From positions 2,728,001 through 2,792,000 of the forward strand of contig NZ_CP061378.1 of NCBI RefSeq assembly GCF_015624485.1: a DNA stretch of 64,000 bases. Direction: 5' to 3'. Position 1 is the first letter of the stretch. Each line of letters begins with the position of its first letter. Source of the DNA: Bradyrhizobium genosp. L. GTDB taxonomy: Bacteria > Pseudomonadota > Alphaproteobacteria > Rhizobiales > Xanthobacteraceae. Positions 9,131-17,743 of this stretch are shown in pieces. The notes under the pieces are model-generated. The model ran no database searches, was not told the DNA's origin, and saw only the letters and a program-made list of their open reading frames with translations. The position numbers were made by a program, and so were the translations under genes.

Positions 9131-9884
9131 CCTTCATCCACTGCGACGCGTGGTTTCTATGGTGCCCCTGTTTGCGCTTGGGCTCGCCTCGGTAATCTGG
9201 TCCTGTTCGGCTTTACCTCTTTTCGTGCTCGCGCTGCCGGCCCGGGACATTGCCGGTCGGATTGTAGCCGACGAGCGCTTCCGAGCCGGCACGCTGGCTG
9301 AGATGGTCTCAAACGCCAGGCTCGAACAAAAAGTGGCCATCCTGCAACCGGAGTTGGCAAGCGCCCGGGCATTAATGCAGCTGCGCGTCGCAGAAGAAGC
9401 GATGCAGCGAGAGAGCTCAGACGTAACGTCACGCAAGATGGACGAGGCCTACGAGGACGTTAGAACAGCGCTGACCGTGGCGCCAACTAACTCGTTCCTC
9501 TGGCTATTGCTCTATTCGGTGCAGATGGTCCGTACGGGACTTGAATCTAGCGTGGTCGTCTACCTCGGTCATTCATACACCACCGGGCCCCTGGAGGGCT
9601 GGATTGCCTTGCGGCGAAATCGGCTTGCTCTGTCTGCCTTTCCATTTCTCAACCCGGTCACACAAAGATTGGCAATTTCCGAGTTTGCCGAGATGGTTGA
9701 TGCGGATCTTACTGACGAGTCGGCCACGAACCTGTCGGGGGTGGGTTGGCTTTATCGTGATCGGTTGTTGGCGGGACTGGAAGGCGTTGATATGGCCAGT
9801 CGCGAGAAATTGGCCAAGCGTCTCGCGCGCGATGGCATTAAGGTACGTGTTCCAGGTGTCGAACAGGATGACAGGCCGTGGTAG
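9114..9884 (+). CDS. unknown membrane-anchored protein coupled to exoP-like gene
   Basis: 256 residues if started at ATG 9114, which overlaps the end of the co-polymerase gene by 17 bases; ATG 9159 is an alternative. One hydrophobic segment near the N-terminus (VPLFALGLASVIWSC and following) suggests a membrane anchor with the rest periplasmic. The remainder is helical (LAEMVSNARLEQKVAIL, RKMDEAYEDVRTALTVAP) and could fold as TPR-like helices, but no motif is certain. The overlap implies translational coupling with the co-polymerase and therefore a role in the same assembly machine. From here base composition becomes clearly less GC-rich than in the first 6 kb. Confidence 0.65.
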   Translation: MVTWSNLHPLRRVVSMVPLFALGLASVIWSCSALPLFVLALPARDIAGRIVADERFRAGTLAEMVSNARLEQKVAILQPELASARALMQLRVAEEAMQRESSDVTSRKMDEAYEDVRTALTVAPTNSFLWLLLYSVQMVRTGLESSVVVYLGHSYTTGPLEGWIALRRNRLALSAFPFLNPVTQRLAISEFAEMVDADLTDESATNLSGVGWLYRDRLLAGLEGVDMASREKLAKRLARDGIKVRVPGVEQDDRPW

Positions 9885-10297
9885 TAGCGACCAAATGTGC
9901 GCGCAACTCACTCGATTTTTGTCTCATCTTGCTGGTTACTGTCCAGTCGACCTGTTCGCCAGCGCGATCCCAGACAAGTCAGCCCTCATCCAGCACATCG
10001 CGTTTGACGTTGCAGGCGCCGATCGAGCAGACCGGCACCGGCATAGTCCGAGATGGGCTGGGACGGCCCTGTCTCGACGTTGAGGCCGCAGCGCGAGGGC
10101 ACGTCGCGAACCCCCAGGTGGTCGATCATGTTGTTAGCGTTAAGAACAACTGTCCTCGTGTGATCAAAGTGAAGGCCTGCTACTATGGGTCTGACCGATG
10201 TAACAATCTCGTGCTGCAGCCCTACGGGCGGGTCGACACAATATTGGGGACGATGTCAGGGGTGACGACCTTTCGATACTCGTTGTCTCAACAATGA
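9878..10297 (+). CDS. small exported cysteine-containing protein, unknown function
   Basis: 139 residues starting at GTG 9878, which overlaps the stop of the preceding gene by seven bases. The N-terminus contains a hydrophobic stretch with Cys (LILLVTVQSTC), which could be a signal peptide or lipobox-like segment. The conserved-looking core at the C-terminal end has NNCPRVIKVKACYYGSDRCN, three cysteines spaced as in small disulphide-bonded secreted domains. It ends nine bases before the beta-helix protein gene, so the genes 6863-12454 form one tight operon. Function not recognised. Confidence 0.6.
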   Translation: MVVATKCARNSLDFCLILLVTVQSTCSPARSQTSQPSSSTSRLTLQAPIEQTGTGIVRDGLGRPCLDVEAAARGHVANPQVVDHVVSVKNNCPRVIKVKACYYGSDRCNNLVLQPYGRVDTILGTMSGVTTFRYSLSQQ

Positions 10298-10306
10298 CAG
10301 GTCCCG

Positions 10307-12454
10307 ATGGCCATCTCGCGTCGCCTTTTTCATCGACTTGCCGGCGGATCCGTACCAGCACTTGCCGGAAGCTCGAGTGGTGGTCTGGCCTCCGAGCGGA
10401 CATCCGGTGTCGTCCGTTCAATTGCCGATCTGCGTAATACATCCATCGCAAGCGATCTCGTATTTTCCGAAGGCTTTGCCGCACCAGGAGATGGCGGCGG
10501 CGGTTTCTTCTTTTGGTCTCCCAATGATGAGCGTCCCGACGACGGGGCTATGATCGTTGCTCGGCCGGACGGCGCACTAGGCCGATGGGTCCGTCAACAT
10601 ACCTTCGGCGAGATCGATGTTCGGTGGTTCGGCGCAAGGGGAGATGGTCAATCAGACGATACTCTCGCTTTCGAGAAGGCGCGGGATTTCGCCAAGAGCC
10701 GATCGCGAAAGGATCCGCAACTTGCGACGGACCCTCTCGGATCAATCAAAATAAGGATTCCTTCCGGGACGTATCTGATCACCCGGCCTGAAGCCATGCT
10801 CGATCGCGACTGGCCGAGCTCGACACTCGGACTGAGCTACGAAGGCGCGGGGGCAGGAATATCAGCGATCAACTATCGGCCGGCGCGGGCCGGTTCGCTT
10901 TTCTTCAACAACAACGCGGTCCTGTACCTGCGCTTGTCCGGAATTCTGTTCGCGTGCAACGACGGACTCTCAGTTTTCTATGAGGCGGTGTCCGCAGCGA
11001 AGGCTCAGGACGTCCGCTGCGACGACATCGTTTGGAATGGTTCGTGGTCAACCGGCTTCAAGCTGTCGGGAACGAATACCAACAGCGAATACAAATGGAC
11101 GGCATGCACGATCGCCGGATCATGGGACTACTTCCTGGACCTTGACGGAAACGATCAGCTCCTCAACTATTGGTTCACGCAGTGCAAATTCTGGGTGACG
11201 AGAGGAGGCGGATGGGTCCGTGCCAGGCGCGGAGGCCATATAAAAATCTCCGAGTGCGACGTTAGCGGTTGGATCGAGCGAACCGGTCGCCCGCTGTTCG
11301 CGCTGTTAGGAACGGCGCACGCGCGAGGCGTATGCCACTTTCTCTGCATTGGATCTCGGTTCGAAATTCGGGCTGACAATGCGCCGATCATCAGATCGCA
11401 ATGGCCGCACGGAGTCATCTCGTTCATAAACGTCGACTTCGGGTCGCAGGCGCCCTGGCGATCTCATGACTATGTAGAGGCATCGTTCGAGATCGGTCCG
11501 GCTGGCCACGCGATGGTGCGGTGGCAGGATTGCTCACTCATCGGCCGGCACACTTACGCGGCAATCCAATCGCCGGTGCCGACGAGCCTTAGCGAAGCGT
11601 ACCGCTACCTGGCCGATCCGATACGCACTCAACCGCGAGTTATGGTGCAATATGATGGCTGCACTCATCTTTCCGCGGCTACGCCCGACGAAATGGTTGT
11701 CTTGGATGAAGCCCTTTCCAAATCGTCAAATTCCCCACTGATCACCTTTAACAATTGTCGATCTGAGAACGTACGCGACGGTCGTCCTGTCCTGCCGTGG
11801 ACGAACACGTTCGGGTGGAACTCTTCGCGTCCCTCGATCATTTGCCGCAAGACCGAGTGCTGCTCACTGTTCCTTCCCAATCTTACCGGCCTGAGAGCCA
11901 GCGTCCCCCAAGGCGCACTTATAACTAAGGTCCAGCTTTGCATCTTGCAGGATACGACCTTCAAGGAGCAGGATTTCGTCAGCGTGTCCGCGCCAGGGCC
12001 GGAGGTTGTCCTGTACGAACCTGCAAAGAGCGAAGGGCCGGACGGTTGGTTGATCCCGGATCCAGGAAATTATCTGGTTAGGGTGGTTGTAAGTGGCCGG
12101 TCAAAAGGCTCGCTGGTTTTACGCGATCCTCAGAGGGAATTGGGGCGCGTTTCGCAGAATGGCCCTTCCTCGTTGCTTTTCTCCATGAAAGTCGGTGAAA
12201 AAGTTACTGCCGAGAAAGACAGCGAATTTGATGGAAAGCTCGAGCGGATCGTCGTTCGTCGGCTTGGCGCAAGGAAGATTTGCGAATTCGACGGGCGTGC
12301 ACTCCAGAGTTCGTCACTTGCCGTCGATAACCTGAGTTTCCTCGTCGACGGCTTCAACGGTGGTATCCTTGATGTCGCAGCAAGCATCGGTGATCACACG
12401 CGGAACTCGAGCGATAAGGCTTGGGGAATTGTGTTGATCGACTTTCTAGGCTGA
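10307..12454 (+). CDS. pectate-lyase-superfamily parallel beta-helix protein
   Basis: 715 residues. The N-terminus (ISRRLFHRLAGG and a following Ala/Ser stretch) resembles a twin-arginine-type or Sec export signal. At about residues 103-125 it has VRWFGARGDGQSDDTLAFEKA, the DxGAxGDGxxDDTxAxxxA motif that opens Pectate_lyase_3 and phage-tailspike beta-helix domains. The next 350 residues show short repeating beta-strand turns (Asn/Gly/Asp-rich) typical of a right-handed beta helix. The C-terminal 170 residues are a separate beta-rich domain. Enzymes with this fold next to EPS genes usually cleave or trim the polymer; here the substrate is unknown and no catalytic residues can be assigned by eye. 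AGG lies five bases before the ATG. Confidence 0.75.
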   Translation: MAISRRLFHRLAGGSVPALAGSSSGGLASERTSGVVRSIADLRNTSIASDLVFSEGFAAPGDGGGGFFFWSPNDERPDDGAMIVARPDGALGRWVRQHTFGEIDVRWFGARGDGQSDDTLAFEKARDFAKSRSRKDPQLATDPLGSIKIRIPSGTYLITRPEAMLDRDWPSSTLGLSYEGAGAGISAINYRPARAGSLFFNNNAVLYLRLSGILFACNDGLSVFYEAVSAAKAQDVRCDDIVWNGSWSTGFKLSGTNTNSEYKWTACTIAGSWDYFLDLDGNDQLLNYWFTQCKFWVTRGGGWVRARRGGHIKISECDVSGWIERTGRPLFALLGTAHARGVCHFLCIGSRFEIRADNAPIIRSQWPHGVISFINVDFGSQAPWRSHDYVEASFEIGPAGHAMVRWQDCSLIGRHTYAAIQSPVPTSLSEAYRYLADPIRTQPRVMVQYDGCTHLSAATPDEMVVLDEALSKSSNSPLITFNNCRSENVRDGRPVLPWTNTFGWNSSRPSIICRKTECCSLFLPNLTGLRASVPQGALITKVQLCILQDTTFKEQDFVSVSAPGPEVVLYEPAKSEGPDGWLIPDPGNYLVRVVVSGRSKGSLVLRDPQRELGRVSQNGPSSLLFSMKVGEKVTAEKDSEFDGKLERIVVRRLGARKICEFDGRALQSSSLAVDNLSFLVDGFNGGILDVAASIGDHTRNSSDKAWGIVLIDFLG

Positions 12455-12470
12455 CTTCCCAGCGGGCGAT

Positions 12471-13856
12471 ATGACAATTGCAAGAGAACTTCCCCGGTTT
12501 GAATCTGTCGCGCGGTCTACCAGTACGCGGAATGCGTTCTGGGTTGACATTTGCTTTGCGACATTGGTCGCGACGTACGCGGCGTACTATTTAGTCACGC
12601 TGATTGCGGGCAACTTGATCGACGATGCTGCGGTTCTGATGTTGTTTGCGATATCGATCATCAACGCTTTCGGGGTGGTCATCGCGCTTAGAAAGAACAG
12701 CCTGTCCTACACGGCCATCTTTTACTTCAACACGACCTTTTTTGTTTTTGCTCCCCTTCAGCAGCTGTATCTGGCCTTCGATCCAATATTCAACAACGCG
12801 GAGGTGATGCATACCGCGCTCGCGCTCGTTCTCATGTGGTGCACTTTAAGCATGATCTTCCTGATCAGGAGTCAAGACGGCGGTAACTCCAGAGAGTTCT
12901 GGCGAACACAATCTCTTCCGTTCAATCCCCTGGTCCTTTGGATATTCAGCATCACCGCGTCCGCGGTCGGCATAACCATATACGGATCCAATCTGTTTAG
13001 CTCGCGGGAGCTTGCGAGCAAGGCCATGGCCGAACGGTTCGATTTGTCGATCAGCCTCCTGCTTACGGGTTGTATCTTCCCGTTCTCGTTTTATAGCGCG
13101 CTGGTCGGGTTGCGCCTTGCCTACTTGAGAAATCATGTGCATTGGCGATTTCTATTTCTGGTCGCCATGGTCATGTCGCTCATGCTCAACAACGTGACCG
13201 TCCTTTCTCGATATCAGGTCGCAGCGTTTGCTTTCGCTGGTCTGTTCTTTTGGCTCGGTGTACGCCCGTGGAGTTCCAGGCTGCTGCTGGTTACCTTGTT
13301 GGCAGGCACTTTCGCGTCGCCTCTGTTTCACGTCTTTCGATCGACGCAGGGAACGACGGGAAGCCTGGACTATGAGACCTTCTTTTCCGCGATGGATTAT
13401 GATGCGTTCTCGATGCTCTGCCACACGATCCTTCACGTTGATCATAGTGGTACGACCTACGGCGCAAACATCCTTAGCGCGGTATTTTTCTTTGTTCCCA
13501 GAGGTGTTTGGGCCGACAAGCTCCAGGCGACGCCGTTCTATCTGATGGATACGCTGTCATTCTATCGCGGACTGTGGAGTTTCAATCTTTCAGAGCCCCT
13601 GATCGCAGAAGGCTATTTTGCCTTGGGTTGGGCGGGAGCCGTGGCTGTTTCGGCGATATTCCTCATGCTCGTTAACAGGCTGGAGTCAGCCAGCCGCGGG
13701 TCGTTTAGCACCTTGCTTTTATTCGGATGCGCCTTTCCGATTATCGCGCTAATGGTCTTGCGGGGATCGCTGATTGTTGGCGTCTCAATCGTTATCGGCC
13801 ACTTGATTGCAGTAAAGATGGCGATCGTACTTTCCCAACTCAGAGCGTCACGATGA
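12471..13856 (+). CDS. Wzy-like oligosaccharide repeat-unit polymerase
   Basis: 461 residues with about 11-12 hydrophobic segments and one larger extracytoplasmic region around residues 285-345 (FRSTQGTTGSLDYETF to FFVPRGVWADK). That is the layout of oligosaccharide repeat-unit polymerases of the Wzy/O-antigen polysaccharide polymerase type, which are recognised more by topology than by sequence. The RxxQG-type loop residues and VPRxxWxxKP-like motif (FVPRGVWADKLQATPF) are shared with that family. GC content is low relative to the flanks, as usual for polymerase genes that are exchanged between strains. It lies 16 bases after the beta-helix gene, in the same operon. Confidence 0.75.
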   Translation: MTIARELPRFESVARSTSTRNAFWVDICFATLVATYAAYYLVTLIAGNLIDDAAVLMLFAISIINAFGVVIALRKNSLSYTAIFYFNTTFFVFAPLQQLYLAFDPIFNNAEVMHTALALVLMWCTLSMIFLIRSQDGGNSREFWRTQSLPFNPLVLWIFSITASAVGITIYGSNLFSSRELASKAMAERFDLSISLLLTGCIFPFSFYSALVGLRLAYLRNHVHWRFLFLVAMVMSLMLNNVTVLSRYQVAAFAFAGLFFWLGVRPWSSRLLLVTLLAGTFASPLFHVFRSTQGTTGSLDYETFFSAMDYDAFSMLCHTILHVDHSGTTYGANILSAVFFFVPRGVWADKLQATPFYLMDTLSFYRGLWSFNLSEPLIAEGYFALGWAGAVAVSAIFLMLVNRLESASRGSFSTLLLFGCAFPIIALMVLRGSLIVGVSIVIGHLIAVKMAIVLSQLRASR

Positions 13857-13862
13857 CAACTG

Positions 13863-14702
13863 GTGAACAATTGTATGGATAGCAGTGTTGGAACGGCGCA
13901 ACAGGGCGCGGCCTCTGTTGGCGAGGCGCCCCGTCAATCTCTGTTCGAGGCCGTGGGACGTCTCCTGCTGGCCGTTGGTCTTGACCCCCGGCGGCTGCGG
14001 CTGCTTGTCAAGTATCCACGGTACATCGTTGACTACCGGAAGTTTAAGGCTAGGGGCGGTCGTGTTGCAAAAATTTATCCAGTGCTCATTGACTTTGCGG
14101 CGCAGGCTGGATCTGTCCGCGGCCATTATTTCCATCAAGACCTGCTTGTTGCATCGCTCGTTTTCCAGGCTAATCCGGTACGGCATATCGACATCGGCTC
14201 GAGGGTAGACGGATTCGTCGCGCATGTGGCCGCATTCAGAAGCATCGAAGTGATGGATATTCGAGCCCTCGATGACACCGGTCATCCAAACATCAGTTTC
14301 CTGCAAGCAGATCTGATGCAGTTGCGAGCTGAGTATACCGAAAGTGCGGATTCGATTTCATGCCTGCATGCGCTCGAGCATTTTGGTCTTGGACGATATG
14401 GCGACGATATCGACCCTGCCGGCCACATTGCCGGATTTCGCAACATACTGAAGATGCTCAAGACGGGCGGCACGCTTTACATCAGCTTCCCGATCGGTCG
14501 ATCGAGCCAGGTTCATTTCAACTCGCAACGGGTTTTCACCCCGCTCGAGGTGCTCGGCTGGATCGATTCGGACGTGAAGCTGGAGTTGATGCGCTTCGAT
14601 TTTGTCGACGATGATGGCGTCCTGCATACGAAGGTGAATATCCACGAAGCCGATATCGACGTGAGATATGGATGCGGGATTTACACCTTCTGTAAATTGT
14701 AG
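13863..14702 (+). CDS. DUF268-type methyltransferase-like protein
   Basis: 279 residues from GTG 13863 (ATG 13875 is possible). The second half contains RHIDIGSRVDGFVAHV (about residues 105-120, a glycine-rich SAM-binding-like loop), an acidic strand end EVMDIR, then ISCLHALEHFGLGRYGDDID and GGTLYISFPIG. This SCLHxxEHFGLGRYGDxxD signature matches the DUF268 family, a methyltransferase-like fold found in polysaccharide clusters. Probable role: modification of a sugar or regulation of the glycan assembly; substrate unknown. It ends the + strand operon and is convergent with the FkbM gene. Confidence 0.75.
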   Translation: MNNCMDSSVGTAQQGAASVGEAPRQSLFEAVGRLLLAVGLDPRRLRLLVKYPRYIVDYRKFKARGGRVAKIYPVLIDFAAQAGSVRGHYFHQDLLVASLVFQANPVRHIDIGSRVDGFVAHVAAFRSIEVMDIRALDDTGHPNISFLQADLMQLRAEYTESADSISCLHALEHFGLGRYGDDIDPAGHIAGFRNILKMLKTGGTLYISFPIGRSSQVHFNSQRVFTPLEVLGWIDSDVKLELMRFDFVDDDGVLHTKVNIHEADIDVRYGCGIYTFCKL

Positions 14703-14741
14703 GTTCTGCCAGCTCGATGTTGGCTTGAGGAGCGGCGCAAC

Positions 14742-15443
14742 TCAAGCAGGCGAAACAAAGAGGTTGCAGCCGATCTCGTTGACTATCTTGTAGCCCGCAC
14801 GGTCGAAGATCTGCGCGGCAGTCTCCCGGGTCTCGCTTGAAATGATCTCAACGCAGATCAATGAAGGACGAAAGCGGGAGTAGTCGATCGAATTGATCAC
14901 GTCCGCATCCAAGCCTTCAATATCGATCGAAAGGAAATCGACTTGGCCTTGCTCTGTTGTTTGGCGGATAACCTGATCAATAGTCAGAACCGGAATGTGG
15001 TATTTCTTGAGAAGCGTAGCTTTCCCTTGGGCTATGTACTCATTCGCGACCGATGCATCGAGCGTCGAAAGCACCGACGGAAGCATCTCGAAGAACTCGA
15101 GCTCACCTGCGGTCGTACCCACGCCGACGGGCAGCAGCTTATCTCTCGGACGCCATCGTCTGTGAAGCGCTCCGAGGCGTGGAATTGGTTCAACCGTAAC
15201 CCCTTTCCAGCCTGAGCGATAAAGGAGGTAAGTATTGCTTATCTTGAAGGGATGAGACGCTCCAATGTCCAAGTACACGCCCGTCTTTCGCGACGTGAAG
15301 AAATCACGAATGAAGCGGTCTTCACCATGCTGCGAGAAACTGCCCTTTCGGGTCGCCCTTACCCACACCTGTAGGTCATGAGCCCACATCGCGCTGGAAT
15401 AGATCGGACTCGTTCTGATCCGCTTGGCAATCTCTAGTTTCAC
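14742..15443 (-). CDS. FkbM-family methyltransferase
   Basis: 233 residues starting at GTG 15443, preceded by GAGGGG six bases upstream inside the end of the flippase gene. Motif I is GVYLDIGASHPFKISNTYLL (about residues 55-74), and the FkbM hallmark near the C-terminal third is VDFLSIDIEGLDADVINSID. FkbM-family enzymes are SAM-dependent O-methyltransferases, here most likely for a sugar hydroxyl in the repeat unit. It is the last gene of the minus-strand run 20557-14742, so it probably shares a transcript with the flippase and glycosyltransferases. Confidence 0.85.
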   Translation of the reverse strand: MKLEIAKRIRTSPIYSSAMWAHDLQVWVRATRKGSFSQHGEDRFIRDFFTSRKTGVYLDIGASHPFKISNTYLLYRSGWKGVTVEPIPRLGALHRRWRPRDKLLPVGVGTTAGELEFFEMLPSVLSTLDASVANEYIAQGKATLLKKYHIPVLTIDQVIRQTTEQGQVDFLSIDIEGLDADVINSIDYSRFRPSLICVEIISSETRETAAQIFDRAGYKIVNEIGCNLFVSPA

Positions 15444-15453
15444 TCTAAACCCC

Positions 15454-16770
15454 TCAGGTTTGCGAGCCGGCCTTAGTGCCGCTTCGCCAAATTAGATGGT
15501 GGATCGCCACCAGCAAGATCATTGGTAGGCCCATTCCCAAAGCGAGGACTTCAAGTGCGCGGTGAGGCCCACCTGTAACCCAGCCAACGACGGCTGCAAC
15601 CGATGCGGCCAGCACGACGGCGAATGTTCCTAGGGAAAGAAGGCGCGCTTCTGCAATCGAATAGACCAACTGGGCGTATGCCTTTTGTGCAACGATAGCG
15701 CCGAAGAACAACGCGATCGCGACGAGGTCGAATGTCGTCGGTCGAGGAAGATCGTGGAAGATCGATAAATAGTGATCTGAGCCAAAATAGATGACGCTTG
15801 CGACAACGCATCCGTAGGAAAGCCCCACCATGGCCATGGTTCGAATGGCCCTGAGGCGAGTTTGTAAGGGCCAATGCGGCCATTTGAGAGCAACAAAGGT
15901 CGTTACCGGCAAAAGAACTAATAACACCGGGGCAAGTAGAGTTTGAAATGCGCGCATCAGGGTGCCGTACCAAGCAGCGACATCGGTCGCGCCAAGAGCT
16001 CCGAAGCTATATAGGCTGGTATTCAGGGCGGCAAAGACGGCTCCGTCGGCAAGCGTGACCAATAACGCCGACCTCAGAATTTTCGGTATCTCGGGTGAGA
16101 ACTTGAGGTTGATCAGGATAGGGCGCTCCCGAATCAACATGAGAAACGTCAACAGGCTTGAAACAACGAAGGGCAGCGTCAGCACGAGCCCTGACGTGAA
16201 TACCGCGCCTTGTGCCACACCAAAGTAGATGACGATGCCATAGATTATGAGCTGCGATATCGTGAGGAAGACAGCGGTTATGTACTGCTCGTTATAAGCG
16301 GCCCGGAGATTGTCGAAGATATTTGCGGAAGCTGCCGCGACGGGGAGGATCGACAAGGCGGCGAGCGACCAGCTACTGGCCGTGACCGCAGCAACGATCA
16401 TCGTAGGGAGAGCTGTGACGAGACCGACCAGGAGGGAGCACAATATGGCCTCCGAAACTGCGACGGATTGGGCCGTAACGTCACCACGGGCGACCACGGC
16501 GCCTAACCGGCGGCGTCCGACGACGTTAATGCCTCCAAACAGGAGGGTGGACGCTGAACCGAGAGCCAGCATCGAAAGAAATTCACCGTATGCCGCGGTG
16601 CCGAGGCTCTTGTTGATCAGCGGAAGAACGACTCCGATTGCCAAAATCGCCGGAGACTTCGCAACCAAGTTTAATCCAACCGACGCAAGCAAGCGCAGTC
16701 TGTCCGGCGACATCGCAAGTCGTTTGCAGGCAATCAGCATCGAGCCGTATCGAATCTTATAGGTTGTCAT
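15454..16770 (-). CDS. Wzx-like polysaccharide flippase (MATE/MOP superfamily)
   Basis: 438 residues with about 12 hydrophobic segments, a positively charged N-terminal segment, and an early pattern KSLGTAAYGEFLSMLALGS (about residues 54-72), typical of Wzx/PST proteins (LGxxxYGxxxxxxA). These proteins flip undecaprenyl-diphosphate-linked repeat units across the inner membrane. The ATG overlaps the stop of the GT11-like gene by four bases (ATGA), indicating translational coupling; internal ATGs at about residues 11 and 20 are alternative starts. With the polymerase at 12471 it would give cassette 1 its own Wzx/Wzy pair. Confidence 0.85.
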   Translation of the reverse strand: MTTYKIRYGSMLIACKRLAMSPDRLRLLASVGLNLVAKSPAILAIGVVLPLINKSLGTAAYGEFLSMLALGSASTLLFGGINVVGRRRLGAVVARGDVTAQSVAVSEAILCSLLVGLVTALPTMIVAAVTASSWSLAALSILPVAAASANIFDNLRAAYNEQYITAVFLTISQLIIYGIVIYFGVAQGAVFTSGLVLTLPFVVSSLLTFLMLIRERPILINLKFSPEIPKILRSALLVTLADGAVFAALNTSLYSFGALGATDVAAWYGTLMRAFQTLLAPVLLVLLPVTTFVALKWPHWPLQTRLRAIRTMAMVGLSYGCVVASVIYFGSDHYLSIFHDLPRPTTFDLVAIALFFGAIVAQKAYAQLVYSIAEARLLSLGTFAVVLAASVAAVVGWVTGGPHRALEVLALGMGLPMILLVAIHHLIWRSGTKAGSQT

Positions 16771-17717
16771 GTCGGGAAGGAGCTCAGAGCTCCATCGGCT
16801 CCCACCGGGATGTAGTACATATTTCGATCATCGCGAGATGGAGTTTCGTCTCGCTTCAGACGTGCTGTCCAGATGGATGGCATTCCGCCGAGGAAGGATG
16901 CCCAGCGCGAGAACGTCGAGTTGGATCCAACAAGAAGTGAAGCGGACGCCAGGGACAAAAGGTCACCGATATCTGATCCGGTTCTCAACAATCGTGCGCC
17001 TGCATTGATCAGTTCTGCGAGTTCGGCCTCTTGGCCGTCGGAGACGATCAGTATCGGTCGATCCGGAGACGATTGCTTTATTCTTTTGATGATGTGGACA
17101 TACCAAGACATCGGTACGCGCTTGTTCGACGCTCCCCCGTTGATGGCTGCAATATCCGTCGTGGTCGCAAAATCGCCCAGCCGCACATGGATCGCCGCAT
17201 AAGGAGAACTCCCCCAGCCAAAGCCATCGGGAAGCGACTTACGGGTCATAGCGACGAGGCGTTTGCGAATGAGGTCCTTGTGCTCATAAAGGCCGCGAAA
17301 AATGAACTCCTTGCAGTTTACCAAGTTCAGTCGCGCCGCGTCGACCGTAACTCGTTCGGCGTCACCTATGGTAATTACGTTTGGGCGAAAAAGGGCTTTT
17401 CTGAGCAGGACGTACTTCATCAGTCCGGCCATCTCGTCATCCTGCGGCTCGAACAGCCCGATATAGAGCCGCTTGCTTGCGTCACCGCGCCGAATGGGGC
17501 CCGACTTCAGGGACATCCAAGCAGGAAAGATCAGTTGCCCATTGCATTGGTTCGCCAGCACGAATGCGTGAAAATAGCTGTAGAAGCTGTTTCCGAGACC
17601 ATTGCCGGATAGTCGCACAAAGCCAAGATCCTTGGCGCCCCCGAGCACGGGATAAATGATTGGCCGATCTCGCCCTGATCTAGTAGCGGTATCCAACTGA
17701 TGATTGAGTTGAGTCAT
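16767..17717 (-). CDS. GT11-like glycosyltransferase (fucosyltransferase type)
   Basis: 316 residues from ATG 17717; an open frame continues upstream to 17831 but would overlap the preceding GT4 gene. The N-terminal part has RLSGNGLGNSFYSYFHAFVL, resembling the GGLGNQLFQYAFA opening of GT11, and residues about 173-182 have AIHVRLGDF, resembling GT11 motif I (HxRRGDY, which binds GDP-fucose). A C-terminal LLVGSNSTFSRWASFLGG corresponds to the SxSSFSWWAA region. GT11 enzymes are GDP-L-fucose alpha-1,2-fucosyltransferases. The fcl and gmd genes at 24860 and 28401 would supply the donor. The second Arg of the motif is replaced by Leu, so donor specificity is uncertain. Confidence 0.7.
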   Translation of the reverse strand: MTQLNHQLDTATRSGRDRPIIYPVLGGAKDLGFVRLSGNGLGNSFYSYFHAFVLANQCNGQLIFPAWMSLKSGPIRRGDASKRLYIGLFEPQDDEMAGLMKYVLLRKALFRPNVITIGDAERVTVDAARLNLVNCKEFIFRGLYEHKDLIRKRLVAMTRKSLPDGFGWGSSPYAAIHVRLGDFATTTDIAAINGGASNKRVPMSWYVHIIKRIKQSSPDRPILIVSDGQEAELAELINAGARLLRTGSDIGDLLSLASASLLVGSNSTFSRWASFLGGMPSIWTARLKRDETPSRDDRNMYYIPVGADGALSSFPT

Positions 17718-17743
17718 TGGCTTTGTGCTTGATGAATGTTGTC

